Source of the DNA: Sphingomonas flavalba | GTDB lineage: Bacteria > Pseudomonadota > Alphaproteobacteria > Sphingomonadales > Sphingomonadaceae | Length of the DNA: 64,000 nucleotides | Direction of reading: 5' to 3' | Assembly: GCF_004796535.1 (NCBI RefSeq) | Contig: NZ_SPHY01000008.1 | Span: 99,430-163,429 of the forward strand | Shown here: piece after piece, positions 28,501-41,230 of the stretch | Layout: the number at the start of each line of letters is the position of its first letter | Numbering within the stretch: the first letter of the stretch is position 1 | Translations under genes and position numbers: made by a program | The notes under the pieces: generated by a model | The model's database searches: none | Told to the model about the DNA's origin: nothing | What the model saw: only the letters and a program-made list of their open reading frames with translations

Positions 28501-28595
28501 TCGGCTTCGAACGGTGGATCGGGCCGAAGCTGTCGAAGCACCTGACCAACGGCGGCGCAGCCGCCCCGCCGCCGGCGGCGCAGCCGGCCGAATGA
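25512..28595 (+). CDS. RND efflux pump permease (AcrB/MexB superfamily)
   Basis: 1027 residues, normal for a HAE-1-type proton-driven multidrug exporter. It opens NISAWSIRNPVPPLVIFIAL (helix 1), has two large periplasmic loops, the helix-4 motif GVLVDDAIVEIENIVRHMRM with the paired aspartates needed for proton relay, and in the second half GIVGKNSILLVDFALEEI and GAWRAPMGITVIGGLILSTL. The C-terminal tail is Pro/Ala-rich. Translationally close to the adaptor. Substrates cannot be inferred; no local regulator gene is present. Confidence 0.95.
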   Translation: MNFRNISAWSIRNPVPPLVIFIALTLAGIVAFMRMDVQNDPDIDFPGAMVIITQPGAAPTELETQVTQRVEAAVRTIEGIDEINSTVTEGQSQTFIQFAIGTPIDRAVTDVRDKLSQIRSNLPDGILEPQVIRLSTSGNTLAYYAAEADDMTLEELSWYVDNTVAKALLAVPGMGDVYRRGGVDREIRIILDPARMQSYGLTATAVNSQLRQVNLNAAGGRAEIAGSEQSVRILGNARNAYTLGQTQIAIGNGRTVKLSDIADVRDLYAEQRSISRTGGKQVLSFGFERAKGTSDVTVYDGAVDVLKKLNKQNPKVTFTELFTNVDYTKEQYHSAMNAMVEGAVLAVIVVFLFLRDWRATIISALAIPLSAIPTFWFMDLMGFTLNSLTLLGLSLVAGVLVDDAIVEIENIVRHMRMGKSAYQAAIDAADEIGLAVLATTSTIVAVFLPVGMMPGVSGQFFKNFGLTVVAAVLMSLAVARMITPMLAAYFLHAHGQQKHGEGRLMDLYMAVLRWTLRHRWWTVGAGGFAFAMTILVFSQLPMTFQPSINSDTSRIAIKMVPGTTLEQTTAMADRVAAMMEKRTDVVAGTFERIDVGSATVYLRLRKDRPMSSVEFERSVAPELARIPDARVNFQSQFGGGGGSNRDISITLGGDDPEKLNETARRILDEMSHLREIVAPRIEGNLQRPEIVLTPRLDLAAQLGVTTQALSQAIRIATLGEIDQNSAKFSLSDRQIPIRVALNEDSRQRLATIRNLPVQTLTGGSVPLSVVADIGFGAGPTQIDRNNQVRRLTIGADLAPGLVSGQAMEKINKLPSLQNLPMGVSRLILGDSKWQQEMLVNFAIAVVAGVLLVFGVLVLLYRSMMAPLVNMGSLLLAPLGGGLALLLTGNPLSLPVFIGVLMLLGIVGKNSILLVDFALEEIHKGVPKYEAIVDAGHKRAQPIVMTTVAMVAGMVPTAIALTGDGAWRAPMGITVIGGLILSTLLTLLIVPAAFSLAVGFERWIGPKLSKHLTNGGAAAPPPAAQPAE

Positions 28596-28601
28596 CCCCG
28601 C

Positions 28602-28633
28602 CGTCCGCCCGCCCTTTCCGGGCCGGGCGGACG
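28602..28633 (+). terminator. Hairpin after the RND permease
   Basis: CGTCCGCCCG ... CGGGCGGACG, 10-bp perfect arms with a 12-base loop that can pair further, 6 bp beyond the permease stop. A U-tract is absent, so partial read-through into the DUF445 gene 41 bp downstream is possible. Confidence 0.6.
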
Positions 28634-28674
28634 AAAGGGGTTGAACCATTCCACCCCCGGTTCATTCTGAACGC

Positions 28675-29943
28675 ATGAGCTTCTTTGCCCGTACCCGGCT
28701 CGACCGCCTGCACACGCCGCAAAGCTATGCCGGCATGCGGGTGACCGCGACCGGCCTGCTGCTGGCGATGGCGGCGGTCTACCTCGCCGCCCGCCATTTC
28801 GAGCCGATCCACCCGGCCGCCGGATTCGTCCGCGCGTTCGCCGAGGCGGCGATGGTCGGCGGGCTGGCCGACTGGTTCGCGGTCACCGCGCTGTTCCGCC
28901 ACCCGCTGCGCCTGCCGATCCCGCACACCGCGATCATCCCGCGCAACAAGGACCGGATCGGCGATACGCTGGCGCTGTTCCTGCGCGACAATTTCCTGAC
29001 CCCGTCGGTGGTCGCGCGGCGGATGCGGGGCGTCGACGTCGCCGGCGCCGCCGGCCGTTTCCTGACCGCGCCGACGGTGGGCGGCGAGGGGCGGCTGCGC
29101 GACGGCGCCTCGCGCCTGGTCGCCGACATACTGGGCGCGCTCGACCAGGAACGGCTGGGCGGCATGGTCAAGGGCGCGATCGTCCAGCGCATCGCCGCGA
29201 TCGATTTCGCGCCGATCCTCGGCCAGGCGCTGAGCGCCGCGATCAAGGAGGACCGCCACGTCCCCCTGCTCGACGGCGCGATTCGCTGGGCCGGCCGCGC
29301 GCTCGAGGCGAACGAACATCTGATCCGCGCGATGATCCACGAACGTGCCGGCGCGGTGATGCGCTGGACCGGGCTGGACGAGACGCTGGCCAACAAGATC
29401 ATCGACGGCCTGCTGCGCCTGCTCGACGAGATGAGCATCGACCCGGCACACCCGTTGCGCGTCCGCGCCGAGGACGGGCTGAACGCGCTGGCCGACGACC
29501 TGCAGAGCGAGGAAAGGCTGCGCCGCCGCGTCGCCGATCTGCGCGACGCATTGCTCGACAACCCGGCGATGCGTCACTGGATCGACGGGCTGTGGGAACA
29601 GGCGCGCGCCGCGCTGCTCGGCGCGGTCAACGACCCCGGCTCGGCAATGAGCGGGCGACTGGGAGAGATGGCGAAGCAATTGGGCGAGGCGTTGCAGCAG
29701 GACGAACGGCTGCGCCTGACGATCAACCGCTTCGTCCGCCGCGCCGCCGTCGGCGGGGCCGCGCGCTACGGCGACGGCATCGTCACGCTGGTGTCGGACA
29801 CCATTCGCGGCTGGGACGCGCGCACCGTCACCGACCGGCTGGAAGCCGCCGTCGGCCGCGACCTGCAATATATCCGGGTCAACGGCACGCTGGTCGGCGG
29901 CCTCGTCGGCCTGACCATCCACACGCTGAACCACGTCGGCTAG
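28675..29943 (+). CDS. DUF445 (YjiN-like) membrane-associated protein
   Basis: 422 residues. One membrane segment near the start (VTATGLLLAMAAVYLAARHF), followed by the DUF445 hallmark EAAMVGGLADWFAVTALFRH and PIPHTAIIPRNKDRIGDTLA, a long amphipathic helical body, and a C-terminal hydrophobic end with QYIRVNGTLVGGLVGLTIHT. Function unknown. The preceding hairpin suggests a partly independent unit from the RND operon. Confidence 0.9.
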   Translation: MSFFARTRLDRLHTPQSYAGMRVTATGLLLAMAAVYLAARHFEPIHPAAGFVRAFAEAAMVGGLADWFAVTALFRHPLRLPIPHTAIIPRNKDRIGDTLALFLRDNFLTPSVVARRMRGVDVAGAAGRFLTAPTVGGEGRLRDGASRLVADILGALDQERLGGMVKGAIVQRIAAIDFAPILGQALSAAIKEDRHVPLLDGAIRWAGRALEANEHLIRAMIHERAGAVMRWTGLDETLANKIIDGLLRLLDEMSIDPAHPLRVRAEDGLNALADDLQSEERLRRRVADLRDALLDNPAMRHWIDGLWEQARAALLGAVNDPGSAMSGRLGEMAKQLGEALQQDERLRLTINRFVRRAAVGGAARYGDGIVTLVSDTIRGWDARTVTDRLEAAVGRDLQYIRVNGTLVGGLVGLTIHTLNHVG

Positions 29944-29950
29944 GCCGGAC

Positions 29951-29984
29951 CGTCATTGCGAGGAGCGCAGCGACGCGGCAATCC
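29951..29984 (+). repeat. Copy of the CGTCATTGCGAG palindrome
   Basis: CGTCATTGCGAGGAGCGCAG, then CGACGCGGCAATCC, sitting in the 67-bp gap between the convergent DUF445 and murA genes. Confidence 0.85.
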
Positions 29985-30010
29985 AGGGCGCCCGTCGATC
30001 GCCGCGGGGC

Positions 30011-31294
<1,284 letters not shown>

Positions 31295-31352
31295 GAATGC
31301 GATCTAGAGCATCCGGTGGAAATGTGGGAACCGGTTTTTCGTGGGGGGTGGT

Positions 31353-31443
31353 GCGTCCCTCGACTGCGCTCGGGATGGACGGGTTGGGACCAGGGCTTCG
31401 GCGCTTCCGTCATCGCGAGCCGCGAAGCGGCGCGGCGATCCCA
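31353..31443 (+). repeat. Two different palindromic repeats between murA and clpS
   Basis: At 31353-31390 is GCGTCCCTCGACTGCGCTCG followed by GGATGGACGGGTTGGG, the element related to the insertion in pccA. At 31408-31443 is a CGTCATCGCGAGCCGCG... copy of the common palindrome, ending CGATCCCA. No gene is seen between 31295 and 31457. Confidence 0.7.
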
Positions 31444-31457
31444 GCCATTCTAACCGC

Positions 31458-31790
31458 CTACGCCTTCTCCAGCGTGCATTGCAGCGGGTGCTGGTTCTGG
31501 CGGGCGAAGTCGATGACCTGGTTGACCTTCGCTTCCGCCACTTCGTAGCTGAACACGCCGCAGACGCCGACGCCCTTCTGGTGGACGTGGAGCATCACCC
31601 GCGTCGCCGCCTCCATATCCATGCGGAAAAAGCGCTGGAGGACGAGGACGACGAACTCCATCGGCGTATAGTCGTCGTTCAGCATCAGCACCTTGTAAGG
31701 TGCCGGCTTCTTGGTCCGCGTGCGCGTGCGGGTGGCGACGCCGAGGCCGGTGCCCTCGTCGTCCCCCTCGCCGGTCTTGCGGGTTGCCAT
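31458..31790 (-). CDS. clpS: ATP-dependent Clp protease adaptor ClpS
   Basis: N-recognin that delivers N-degron substrates to ClpA. 110 residues: a variable N-terminal tail, then [60 protein letters not shown] and a C-terminal ending [11 protein letters not shown]. The NDDYTPMEF and H(V)HQKG residues form the substrate pocket. Start ATG 31790 is preferred; an in-frame ATG at 31814 would add eight residues. clpA is not adjacent. Confidence 0.94.
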   Translation of the reverse strand: MATRKTGEGDDEGTGLGVATRTRTRTKKPAPYKVLMLNDDYTPMEFVVLVLQRFFRMDMEAATRVMLHVHQKGVGVCGVFSYEVAEAKVNQVIDFARQNQHPLQCTLEKA

Positions 31791-31953
31791 GGTCGTGCCG
31801 CGCGGTTCGTGCATGGGCCGAGAATATGGCATCGCCCGCCCCGAGGGCAAGGGCGGGAATGGCTTAACCCTTTCCGTACCGGATCGGCGCCGGCGCTTGT
31901 CATCCACCGGCCGACCGCCCATTTCAGGCCCCGAAAGCGCCCTTGCCTCGCGC

Positions 31954-31968
31954 GAACAAATCTGGAAC
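31954..31968 (+). promoter_or_regulatory. LexA (SOS) box of uvrA
   Basis: GAAC-AAATCTG-GAAC, an exact GAAC-N7-GAAC (the reverse complement of the alphaproteobacterial GTTC-N7-GTTC box), ending 10 bp before the uvrA ATG. It supports SOS control and argues against translation starting at the upstream TTG 31943. Confidence 0.85.
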
Positions 31969-31978
31969 AAAGCCGGCC

Positions 31979-34948
<2,970 letters not shown>

Positions 34949-35154
34949 GCTCCGTCCCCACCCCCGCACCGGGGCTGCGGTGATCCGTTCCCCCGCCGTC
35001 GTTCCAGCCGAACCAACTGGCGCCGTCGCCCGCTGCCGTACCCTGCACAGATGTTGCCCAATTACCCTGACAATCGGCCTTTGGTCGGATATGGCCGGGG
35101 CACCCCCCATGCTAGGCTTGCCCTGTCTGTGGGGAGACAGCGAATGGGCGGTAT

Positions 35155-35580
35155 ATGATCGCGGGCCGGCCCTGGCACCTGTGGATGATCGGCCTTCTGG
35201 GCGTTGCCTGGAACGGTTTCGGCGCCTTCGACTATATCATGACCGAAACCCGCAACGCCGCCTATATGGCCGCCTTTCCACCCGAACAGCTCGCCTATTT
35301 CTACGGCTTCCCGCTGTGGGCGACGGCGGGCTGGGCGCTCGGCGTCTGGGGCGGGGTGGCGGGCGCGCTGCTGCTGTTGCTGCGCAGCCACTGGGCGGTG
35401 CTCGCCTTCGCCATATCGCTGTTCGGCCTGGCGATCGCGACGCTCTACCAGATGGCCGCGCCGGTCCCCGCCAGCCTGCGCACCGCCGAAGCCCTTGCGA
35501 TGACCGGCGCGATCTGGCTCATCGCCCTGCTGCTGCTCTGGTACGCCCTCGGCATGCGCGGGCGCGGGGTGCTGCGGTAG
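35155..35580 (+). CDS. Small four-helix membrane protein of unknown function
   Basis: 141 residues with about four membrane segments: HLWMIGLLGVAWNGFGAFDY, FPLWATAGWALGVWGGVAGA, AVLAFAISLFGLAIATLYQM and ALAMTGAIWLIALLLLWYAL. The MIGLLGVAWNGFGAFDYIMT...MTETRNAAYM pattern recurs in alphaproteobacterial proteins sometimes labelled as sugar-transporter-like, but no activity is established. ATG 35155 overlaps the stop of a four-codon ATGGGCGGTATATGA. Upstream (34949-35154) I see no gene. Confidence 0.8.
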   Translation: MIAGRPWHLWMIGLLGVAWNGFGAFDYIMTETRNAAYMAAFPPEQLAYFYGFPLWATAGWALGVWGGVAGALLLLLRSHWAVLAFAISLFGLAIATLYQMAAPVPASLRTAEALAMTGAIWLIALLLLWYALGMRGRGVLR

Positions 35581-35585
35581 GGGAA

Positions 35586-35609
35586 GCGGGGGAGCGGCCG
35601 CTCCCCCGC
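35586..35609. terminator. 24-bp perfect palindrome
   Basis: GCGGGGGAGC-GGCC-GCTCCCCCGC, fully self-complementary, 5 bp after the membrane-protein stop. It contains a NotI site. With the repeat pair that follows it probably terminates transcription from both sides. Confidence 0.6.
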
Positions 35610-35619
35610 CTGAAATCTC

Positions 35620-35704
35620 CGTCATCGCGAGGCGCCCTTCCGGGCGCCGCCGCGATCCGGCGCAGCGTGCGGATTGCCGCGCCGCTATGCGGCTCGCAAT
35701 GACG
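35620..35704. repeat. Inverted pair of CGTCATTGCGAG palindromes
   Basis: A forward copy at 35620-35659 (CGTCATCGCGAGGCGCCC ... CGCGATCC) and an inverted copy at 35671-35704 (GGATTGCCGCGCC ... GCTCGCAATGACG) face each other between convergent genes, 14 bp before the thiC stop. Confidence 0.85.
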
Positions 35705-35717
35705 GCCGGCGCTCTCC

Positions 35718-37589
<1,872 letters not shown>

Positions 37590-37631
37590 TCAGGCCGGAG
37601 AGCGGGCGCGGTTTTCCGGTGAAAAGCCGCT

Positions 37632-37731
37632 CCCTCCCTCCGCCGGTATCAACCGGATCAGGTTCAGCGGGTCGCGGCCGTCACAGCCGCCTCTCAGCCG
37701 CTCGCGCGGCCCCCCGGGGATGAGAAGGGAC
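37632..37731 (-). ncRNA. TPP riboswitch (THI box) of thiC
   Basis: The minus strand carries the conserved THI-box elements in order: a G-rich CCGGGGGG segment, GCGGCTGAGAGG, a variable hairpin, GACCCGCTGAACCTGATC, CGGTTGATACCGGCG and GGAGGGA, with closing P1 pairing between TCCCT near 37730 and AGGGA near 37635. It lies between the mipA stop and the thiC start. Confidence 0.95.
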
Positions 37732-37761
37732 CCTAGGCCATCGCGCCGTATAAGGGAAGCG

Positions 37762-38616
37762 TCAGAAGGTGTAGCCGACGCCGAGCGCGCCAACCCACTG
37801 GTCGGCGTCGCCGGCGACGGAGACCAGCGGCGATCGCTTGAAATCGCCGAGCAACCGCGCATAGCCGCCGACCGCGAACAGGTTCCAGCCGCGCCTGAGG
37901 TCGCCGGACAACGACTGGCCAAACAAGACCTTGAAATTGATATCCTTTATGCCCCCGTCAAGGGTGTAGGCCGGCAGGCCGCTCGCCGCCGCCCCCGCGG
38001 GGGTCACGCCGAAATAATAGCGGGCGTAATCGCCGCCGACGATGTTCGCCGCCGCCGCCAGCCCAACATAGGTCGTGCGGCTGAGCGGCGTGCCGTAGCT
38101 GAGCGTTGGCGAGACGACGAAGCTGCCATGCGCCCCGGCGACGTCATGCTGCCATGACACCGACAGCGACAGCGTGTCGTAGGCGCTGGTGACGACGCCG
38201 GTCTTGCCGATGCCGGCATAGCCGCCCAGCTCGACTGCGACGGATCGCTTGCCGAGCGCCGACACCCGCGCATCGCCCAGCTTGCGCGTGGTGCGGTTCA
38301 GGTTGAGCCCGGCGACCGGCCCGAACTGGATGTCCAGCGCATCGGCCGGCTCACGGACCAGGTCGACATAGAGCGTGGTTCCAACGGTCGAGAAAGCGAA
38401 GCCGGACAGTTTGCCGCGGATCACCCCGCCCGGCACGAAGCGGGTCGAATCGGCGCCATCGTAGCGCGGCACCAGCGCGCCGCCGATGCCGATCGTCACC
38501 GTGTCGCGATCCGGATCGAGCCCGTCCTCCGCCTGCGCAATCGCCGGCGCCCCGCCGCTCAGCAGCCACAGCACCAACCCGGTTGCGGCTCCGCCGCGCG
38601 CGCCCGTCATCCTCAC
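37762..38616 (-). CDS. MipA/OmpV family outer-membrane protein
   Basis: 284 residues: signal peptide with GLVLWLLSGGAPAIAQAEDG, then an antiparallel beta-barrel pattern opening TVTIGIGGALVPRYDGADST RF and ending GALGVGYTF with the terminal Phe typical of Bam substrates. The family includes MltA-interacting scaffold proteins and OmpV porins. The start is ambiguous: GTG 38616 has AAGGG at good spacing, ATG 38610 lies two codons later. It precedes the thiC riboswitch on the same strand. Confidence 0.88.
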   Translation of the reverse strand: MRMTGARGGAATGLVLWLLSGGAPAIAQAEDGLDPDRDTVTIGIGGALVPRYDGADSTRFVPGGVIRGKLSGFAFSTVGTTLYVDLVREPADALDIQFGPVAGLNLNRTTRKLGDARVSALGKRSVAVELGGYAGIGKTGVVTSAYDTLSLSVSWQHDVAGAHGSFVVSPTLSYGTPLSRTTYVGLAAAANIVGGDYARYYFGVTPAGAAASGLPAYTLDGGIKDINFKVLFGQSLSGDLRRGWNLFAVGGYARLLGDFKRSPLVSVAGDADQWVGALGVGYTF

Positions 38617-38700
38617 GCATGATCCCTTTTATGTTTCGTGTGGTGCCAACGTCCTGAAACTGCGGAAGTTGCGCCGCGTGACGCGCCGCCCGCCCAAACC

Positions 38701-38791
38701 CGTCATTGCGAGCCCCGCGGGGGGCGCGGCAATCCCCATGGCCATGTCACCATTTGGTGGAGAGATTGCTTCGCTGCGATCGCAATCACGG
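38701..38791. repeat. Inverted pair of CGTCATTGCGAG palindromes
   Basis: Forward copy 38701-38735 (CGTCATTGCGAGCCCCGCGG ... GGCAATCC) and inverted copy 38763-38791 (AGATTGCTTCGCTGCGATCG, then CAATCACGG), separated by 27 bp, in the 294-bp gap between parB and the MipA-type gene. Together with the AT-rich element and the parB terminator they fill this gap; no gene is seen. Confidence 0.85.
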
Positions 38792-38812
38792 AAAGCGGAT
38801 CGCCGCGCCCTA

Positions 38813-38873
38813 GCATTTTCAAGTCAGGTGGACACACCTGACGACTCGGAAAATGCGGAAAACAAAAGAAAAT
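38813..38873. repeat. AT-rich 60-bp palindromic element, copy B
   Basis: The reverse complement reads CATTTTCTTTTGTTTTCCGC, ATTTTCCGAGTCGTCAGGTG, TGTCCACCTGACTTGAAAAT, closely matching copy A at 17774-17835. In this copy the centre is a perfect hairpin TCAGGTG-GACA-CACCTGA. It lies directly downstream of the parB terminator on the minus strand and provides the T-rich tract for it. Confidence 0.72.
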
Positions 38874-38874
38874 G

Positions 38875-38912
38875 AGAGCATGTTCGGATTCAATCTAATC
38901 GGAACATGCTCT
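38875..38912 (-). terminator. Rho-independent terminator of parAB
   Basis: AGAGCATGTTCGGATT and AATCGGAACATGCTCT pair over 16 positions with one mismatch around a six-base loop. The arm reaches into the parB stop codon, and on the minus strand it is followed by CATTTTCTTTTGTTTTCC, a T-rich tract. Confidence 0.8.
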
Positions 38913-39819
38913 AGATCCGCTCGCCGGTCAGCCGCTGGCAGATCAGGTCGAGCTGGTCGAGCGTGCCATAGGCGATGGTGACCGTGCCGCTGGCGCCGCC
39001 ATGGGCGATCCTGACCTTCAGGCCCAATATGTCGGCCAACTGCCGTTCCAGCGCGGCGACGTCGGCGTTGCCTTCGCCGGGCGCGCGCGGCGGCTTCGTG
39101 GTGCCGCCCTGCTTCGCGGCGCGGGCGAGCCGTTCGGTTTCGCGCACCGACAGGCCGCGCGCGATCACCTCGGCGGCCAACCTCTCCGGATCGGCGGCGG
39201 TCACCAGCGCGCGGGCGTGGCCCATGTCCAGCCCGCCATTGGCGACCATCGTCTGCACCGCCGGCGGCAGGTCGAGCAGCCGCATCATGTTGGCGACGTG
39301 GCTGCGCGACTTGTGGACCAGCCGGCCGAGCGCCTCCTGGCTATGGCCGAACCGGTCGATCAGCTTGCGGTAGGCGATCGCTTCCTCGATCGCGTTCAGG
39401 TCCTCGCGCTGGATATTCTCAACCAGCGCGATCTCCAGCGTCTCCGCCTCGTCGAAATCCCGAACGATTACAGGAACTTCATGGAGCTGCGCGCGCTGTG
39501 CCGCCCGCCAGCGCCGCTCGCCGGCAACGATCTGGTAGCCGCCGCCCAGCGGCCGCACCACGATCGGCTGGATCAACCCGCGCGCCGCGATCGACCGGGC
39601 CAGTTCGTCCAGCGCATCCTCGTCGAAATGGCGGCGCGGCTGTTCCGGGTGCGGCGCGATCGCCGCCACCGCGACAAGCTGGACGCCGGGCGAGCGCCCC
39701 TCGGCCGCCGCCACCGGTTCCTCGCGCGCCGTCTCGCCGAGCAGCGACGACAGGCCGCGCCCCAGCCCGCTGGGCCGGCGCTTGCCGGACAGGAACGGAT
39801 TGCCGGCCGCGTCGCTCAT
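38911..39819 (-). CDS. parB: Chromosome-partitioning protein ParB
   Basis: parS-binding CTP switch that loads the partition complex. 302 residues. N-terminal LGRGLSSLLG motif that stimulates ParA, then the ParB/Srx domain with IAPHPEQPRRHFDEDALDEL, GLIQPIVVRP and IVAGERRWRAAQRAQ (CTP-binding box), VENIQREDLNAIEEA, an HTH with GHSQEALGRLVHKSRSHVAN and a C-terminal dimerisation domain. ATG 39819 overlaps the parA stop (ATGA). Three parS-like sites lie within 5 kb. Confidence 0.97.
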   Translation of the reverse strand: MSDAAGNPFLSGKRRPSGLGRGLSSLLGETAREEPVAAAEGRSPGVQLVAVAAIAPHPEQPRRHFDEDALDELARSIAARGLIQPIVVRPLGGGYQIVAGERRWRAAQRAQLHEVPVIVRDFDEAETLEIALVENIQREDLNAIEEAIAYRKLIDRFGHSQEALGRLVHKSRSHVANMMRLLDLPPAVQTMVANGGLDMGHARALVTAADPERLAAEVIARGLSVRETERLARAAKQGGTTKPPRAPGEGNADVAALERQLADILGLKVRIAHGGASGTVTIAYGTLDQLDLICQRLTGERI

Positions 39820-40601
39820 GCCGCCTGCGCGATCCGCGGCAGCCGGCCGATCACCTCGCGGGCCAGCGCGATATAGGCTTCCGAGCCGGGGCAGCGATGG
39901 TCGTAGATCAGCGCCGGTACGCCATAGCTCGGCGCCTCCGACAGGCGGACGTTGCGCGGGATGACGGTGCGGAACACCACCTCGCCCAGCACGGCGCGCA
40001 CGTCCTGCGCCACCTGCTCGGTCAGGTTGTTGCGCCGATCGTACATGGTCAGCACGACGCCGAGCATCTTCAGCCCCGGATTGAAGCGCGAGCGGATGCG
40101 CTCGATCGTCTGGAGCAGCTGGCTCAACCCCTCCAGCGCGAAGAATTCGCATTGCAGCGGCACCAGCAGCGAGTCCGCCGCGACCATCGCGTTGACGGTG
40201 AGCAGACCCAGCGACGGCGGGCAGTCGATCAGGCAGATGTCCCAGCGCCCGGCCGGCGCCTCGGCCAGCGCCGTGGCCAGCCGGTGAGTACGGTCGGCCA
40301 GTTCGATCATCTCGATCTCGGCGCCGGACAGGTCGACCGTCGCGGCAATCAGGTCGAGCCGCGGCACCTTGGTCGCCACCGCGGCCTCGACGATCGACGC
40401 GTCGCCGGTCACCACCACCTCATAGCTGGTCCGCACCCGCTCCGCGTGGGGAATACCCAAGCCGGTCGAGCAATTGCCCTGCGGGTCGAGGTCGATCAGC
40501 AGCACGCGCGATCCGGTGGCGGCGAGCGCGGTCGCCAGGTTGATCGCCGATGTCGTCTTGCCGACACCCCCCTTCTGGTTCGCCACCGCTACGCAGATCA
40601 T
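39816..40601 (-). CDS. parA: Chromosome-partitioning ATPase ParA
   Basis: Walker-type ATPase that moves ParB-parS complexes. 261 residues. Deviant Walker A QKGGVGKTTSAINLA at residues 9-23, Walker A-prime DLDPQGNCSTGLGI, Walker B DICLIDCPPSLGLLTVNAM and the DNA-binding C-terminal part TEQVAQDVRAVLGEVVFRTV. ATG 40601 overlaps the rsmG stop in ATGA; an in-frame extension into rsmG is spurious. Confidence 0.97.
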   Translation of the reverse strand: MICVAVANQKGGVGKTTSAINLATALAATGSRVLLIDLDPQGNCSTGLGIPHAERVRTSYEVVVTGDASIVEAAVATKVPRLDLIAATVDLSGAEIEMIELADRTHRLATALAEAPAGRWDICLIDCPPSLGLLTVNAMVAADSLLVPLQCEFFALEGLSQLLQTIERIRSRFNPGLKMLGVVLTMYDRRNNLTEQVAQDVRAVLGEVVFRTVIPRNVRLSEAPSYGVPALIYDHRCPGSEAYIALAREVIGRLPRIAQAA

Positions 40602-41230
40602 CGCGCTTTCCTCCGCCGGACGGCCCGCGCCACGACGATCGCCGCATCGCGATCGGTGACGCTTCGTTCCACGTGGAACGTACCTTGCCACGTTCGCCGC
40701 GCGCTTTCCAGTTCGTCGGCGGCCCCGCGCCCCTTGGGCAGCACATAAATCGTCTCCGGCCCGGCAAAGCGCTGGCAAACCGCGAATATCCGGTCGAGTG
40801 GCGCGTAGGCCCGTGCGGTCACCGTGCGCGGCGGTGCCGGAATTGCCGCTGCCTCGATCTTCTCCGCAAAGACTTTGACGCGCTCTTCCAGGCCGAGCGC
40901 CCTGGACGCCCGCGACAGAAACGCAGCGCGCAACCGGCGTGGTTCGACCAGCCAGACCGGCGCATCGGTCATCAGGGCGATGACAATGCCCGGAAAGCCA
41001 GGCCCGGCACCGATATCGAGCCAAGGCCCGCCCGGAACGTCCGCTAACCCGGCCAATTGGGCGGAGTCGACGACATGCCGTCCCCAGATCGCCGCCTCGG
41101 TCGACCGCGCGATCAGATTCTGCTGCTGGTTCTCGGCTAGTACCAGCGCGACGAAAGCCTCCAGTCGCGCGACTGTTTCACGTGGAACAGCCAACGCCGC
41201 CAACCAGGCCCTCGCCTCTTCTTCGGTCAT
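40598..41230 (-). CDS. rsmG: 16S rRNA (guanine527-N7)-methyltransferase
   Basis: SAM-dependent methylation of G527 in 16S rRNA (loss gives low-level streptomycin resistance). 210 residues: [20 protein letters not shown], the SAM motif [39 protein letters not shown] and [12 protein letters not shown]. It overlaps mnmG upstream and parA downstream by ATGA junctions. Its coding sequence contains two parS-like palindromes, at 40665-40680 (codons for TFHVER) and 41174-41189 (codons near VPRETV). Confidence 0.96.
   Translation of the reverse strand: MTEEEARAWLAALAVPRETVARLEAFVALVLAENQQQNLIARSTEAAIWGRHVVDSAQLAGLADVPGGPWLDIGAGPGFPGIVIALMTDAPVWLVEPRRLRAAFLSRASRALGLEERVKVFAEKIEAAAIPAPPRTVTARAYAPLDRIFAVCQRFAGPETIYVLPKGRGAADELESARRTWQGTFHVERSVTDRDAAIVVARAVRRRKAR
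40665..40680. promoter_or_regulatory. parS-like site 1
   Basis: CGTTCCACGTGGAACG, a perfect 16-bp palindrome matching the parS core GTTYCACGTGRAAC, inside the 3' part of rsmG, 64 bp upstream of parA. Confidence 0.85.
41174..41189. promoter_or_regulatory. parS-like site 2
   Basis: TGTTTCACGTGGAACA, the full parS consensus TGTTYCACGTGRAACA with one central asymmetry, near the 5' end of rsmG. Confidence 0.9.
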
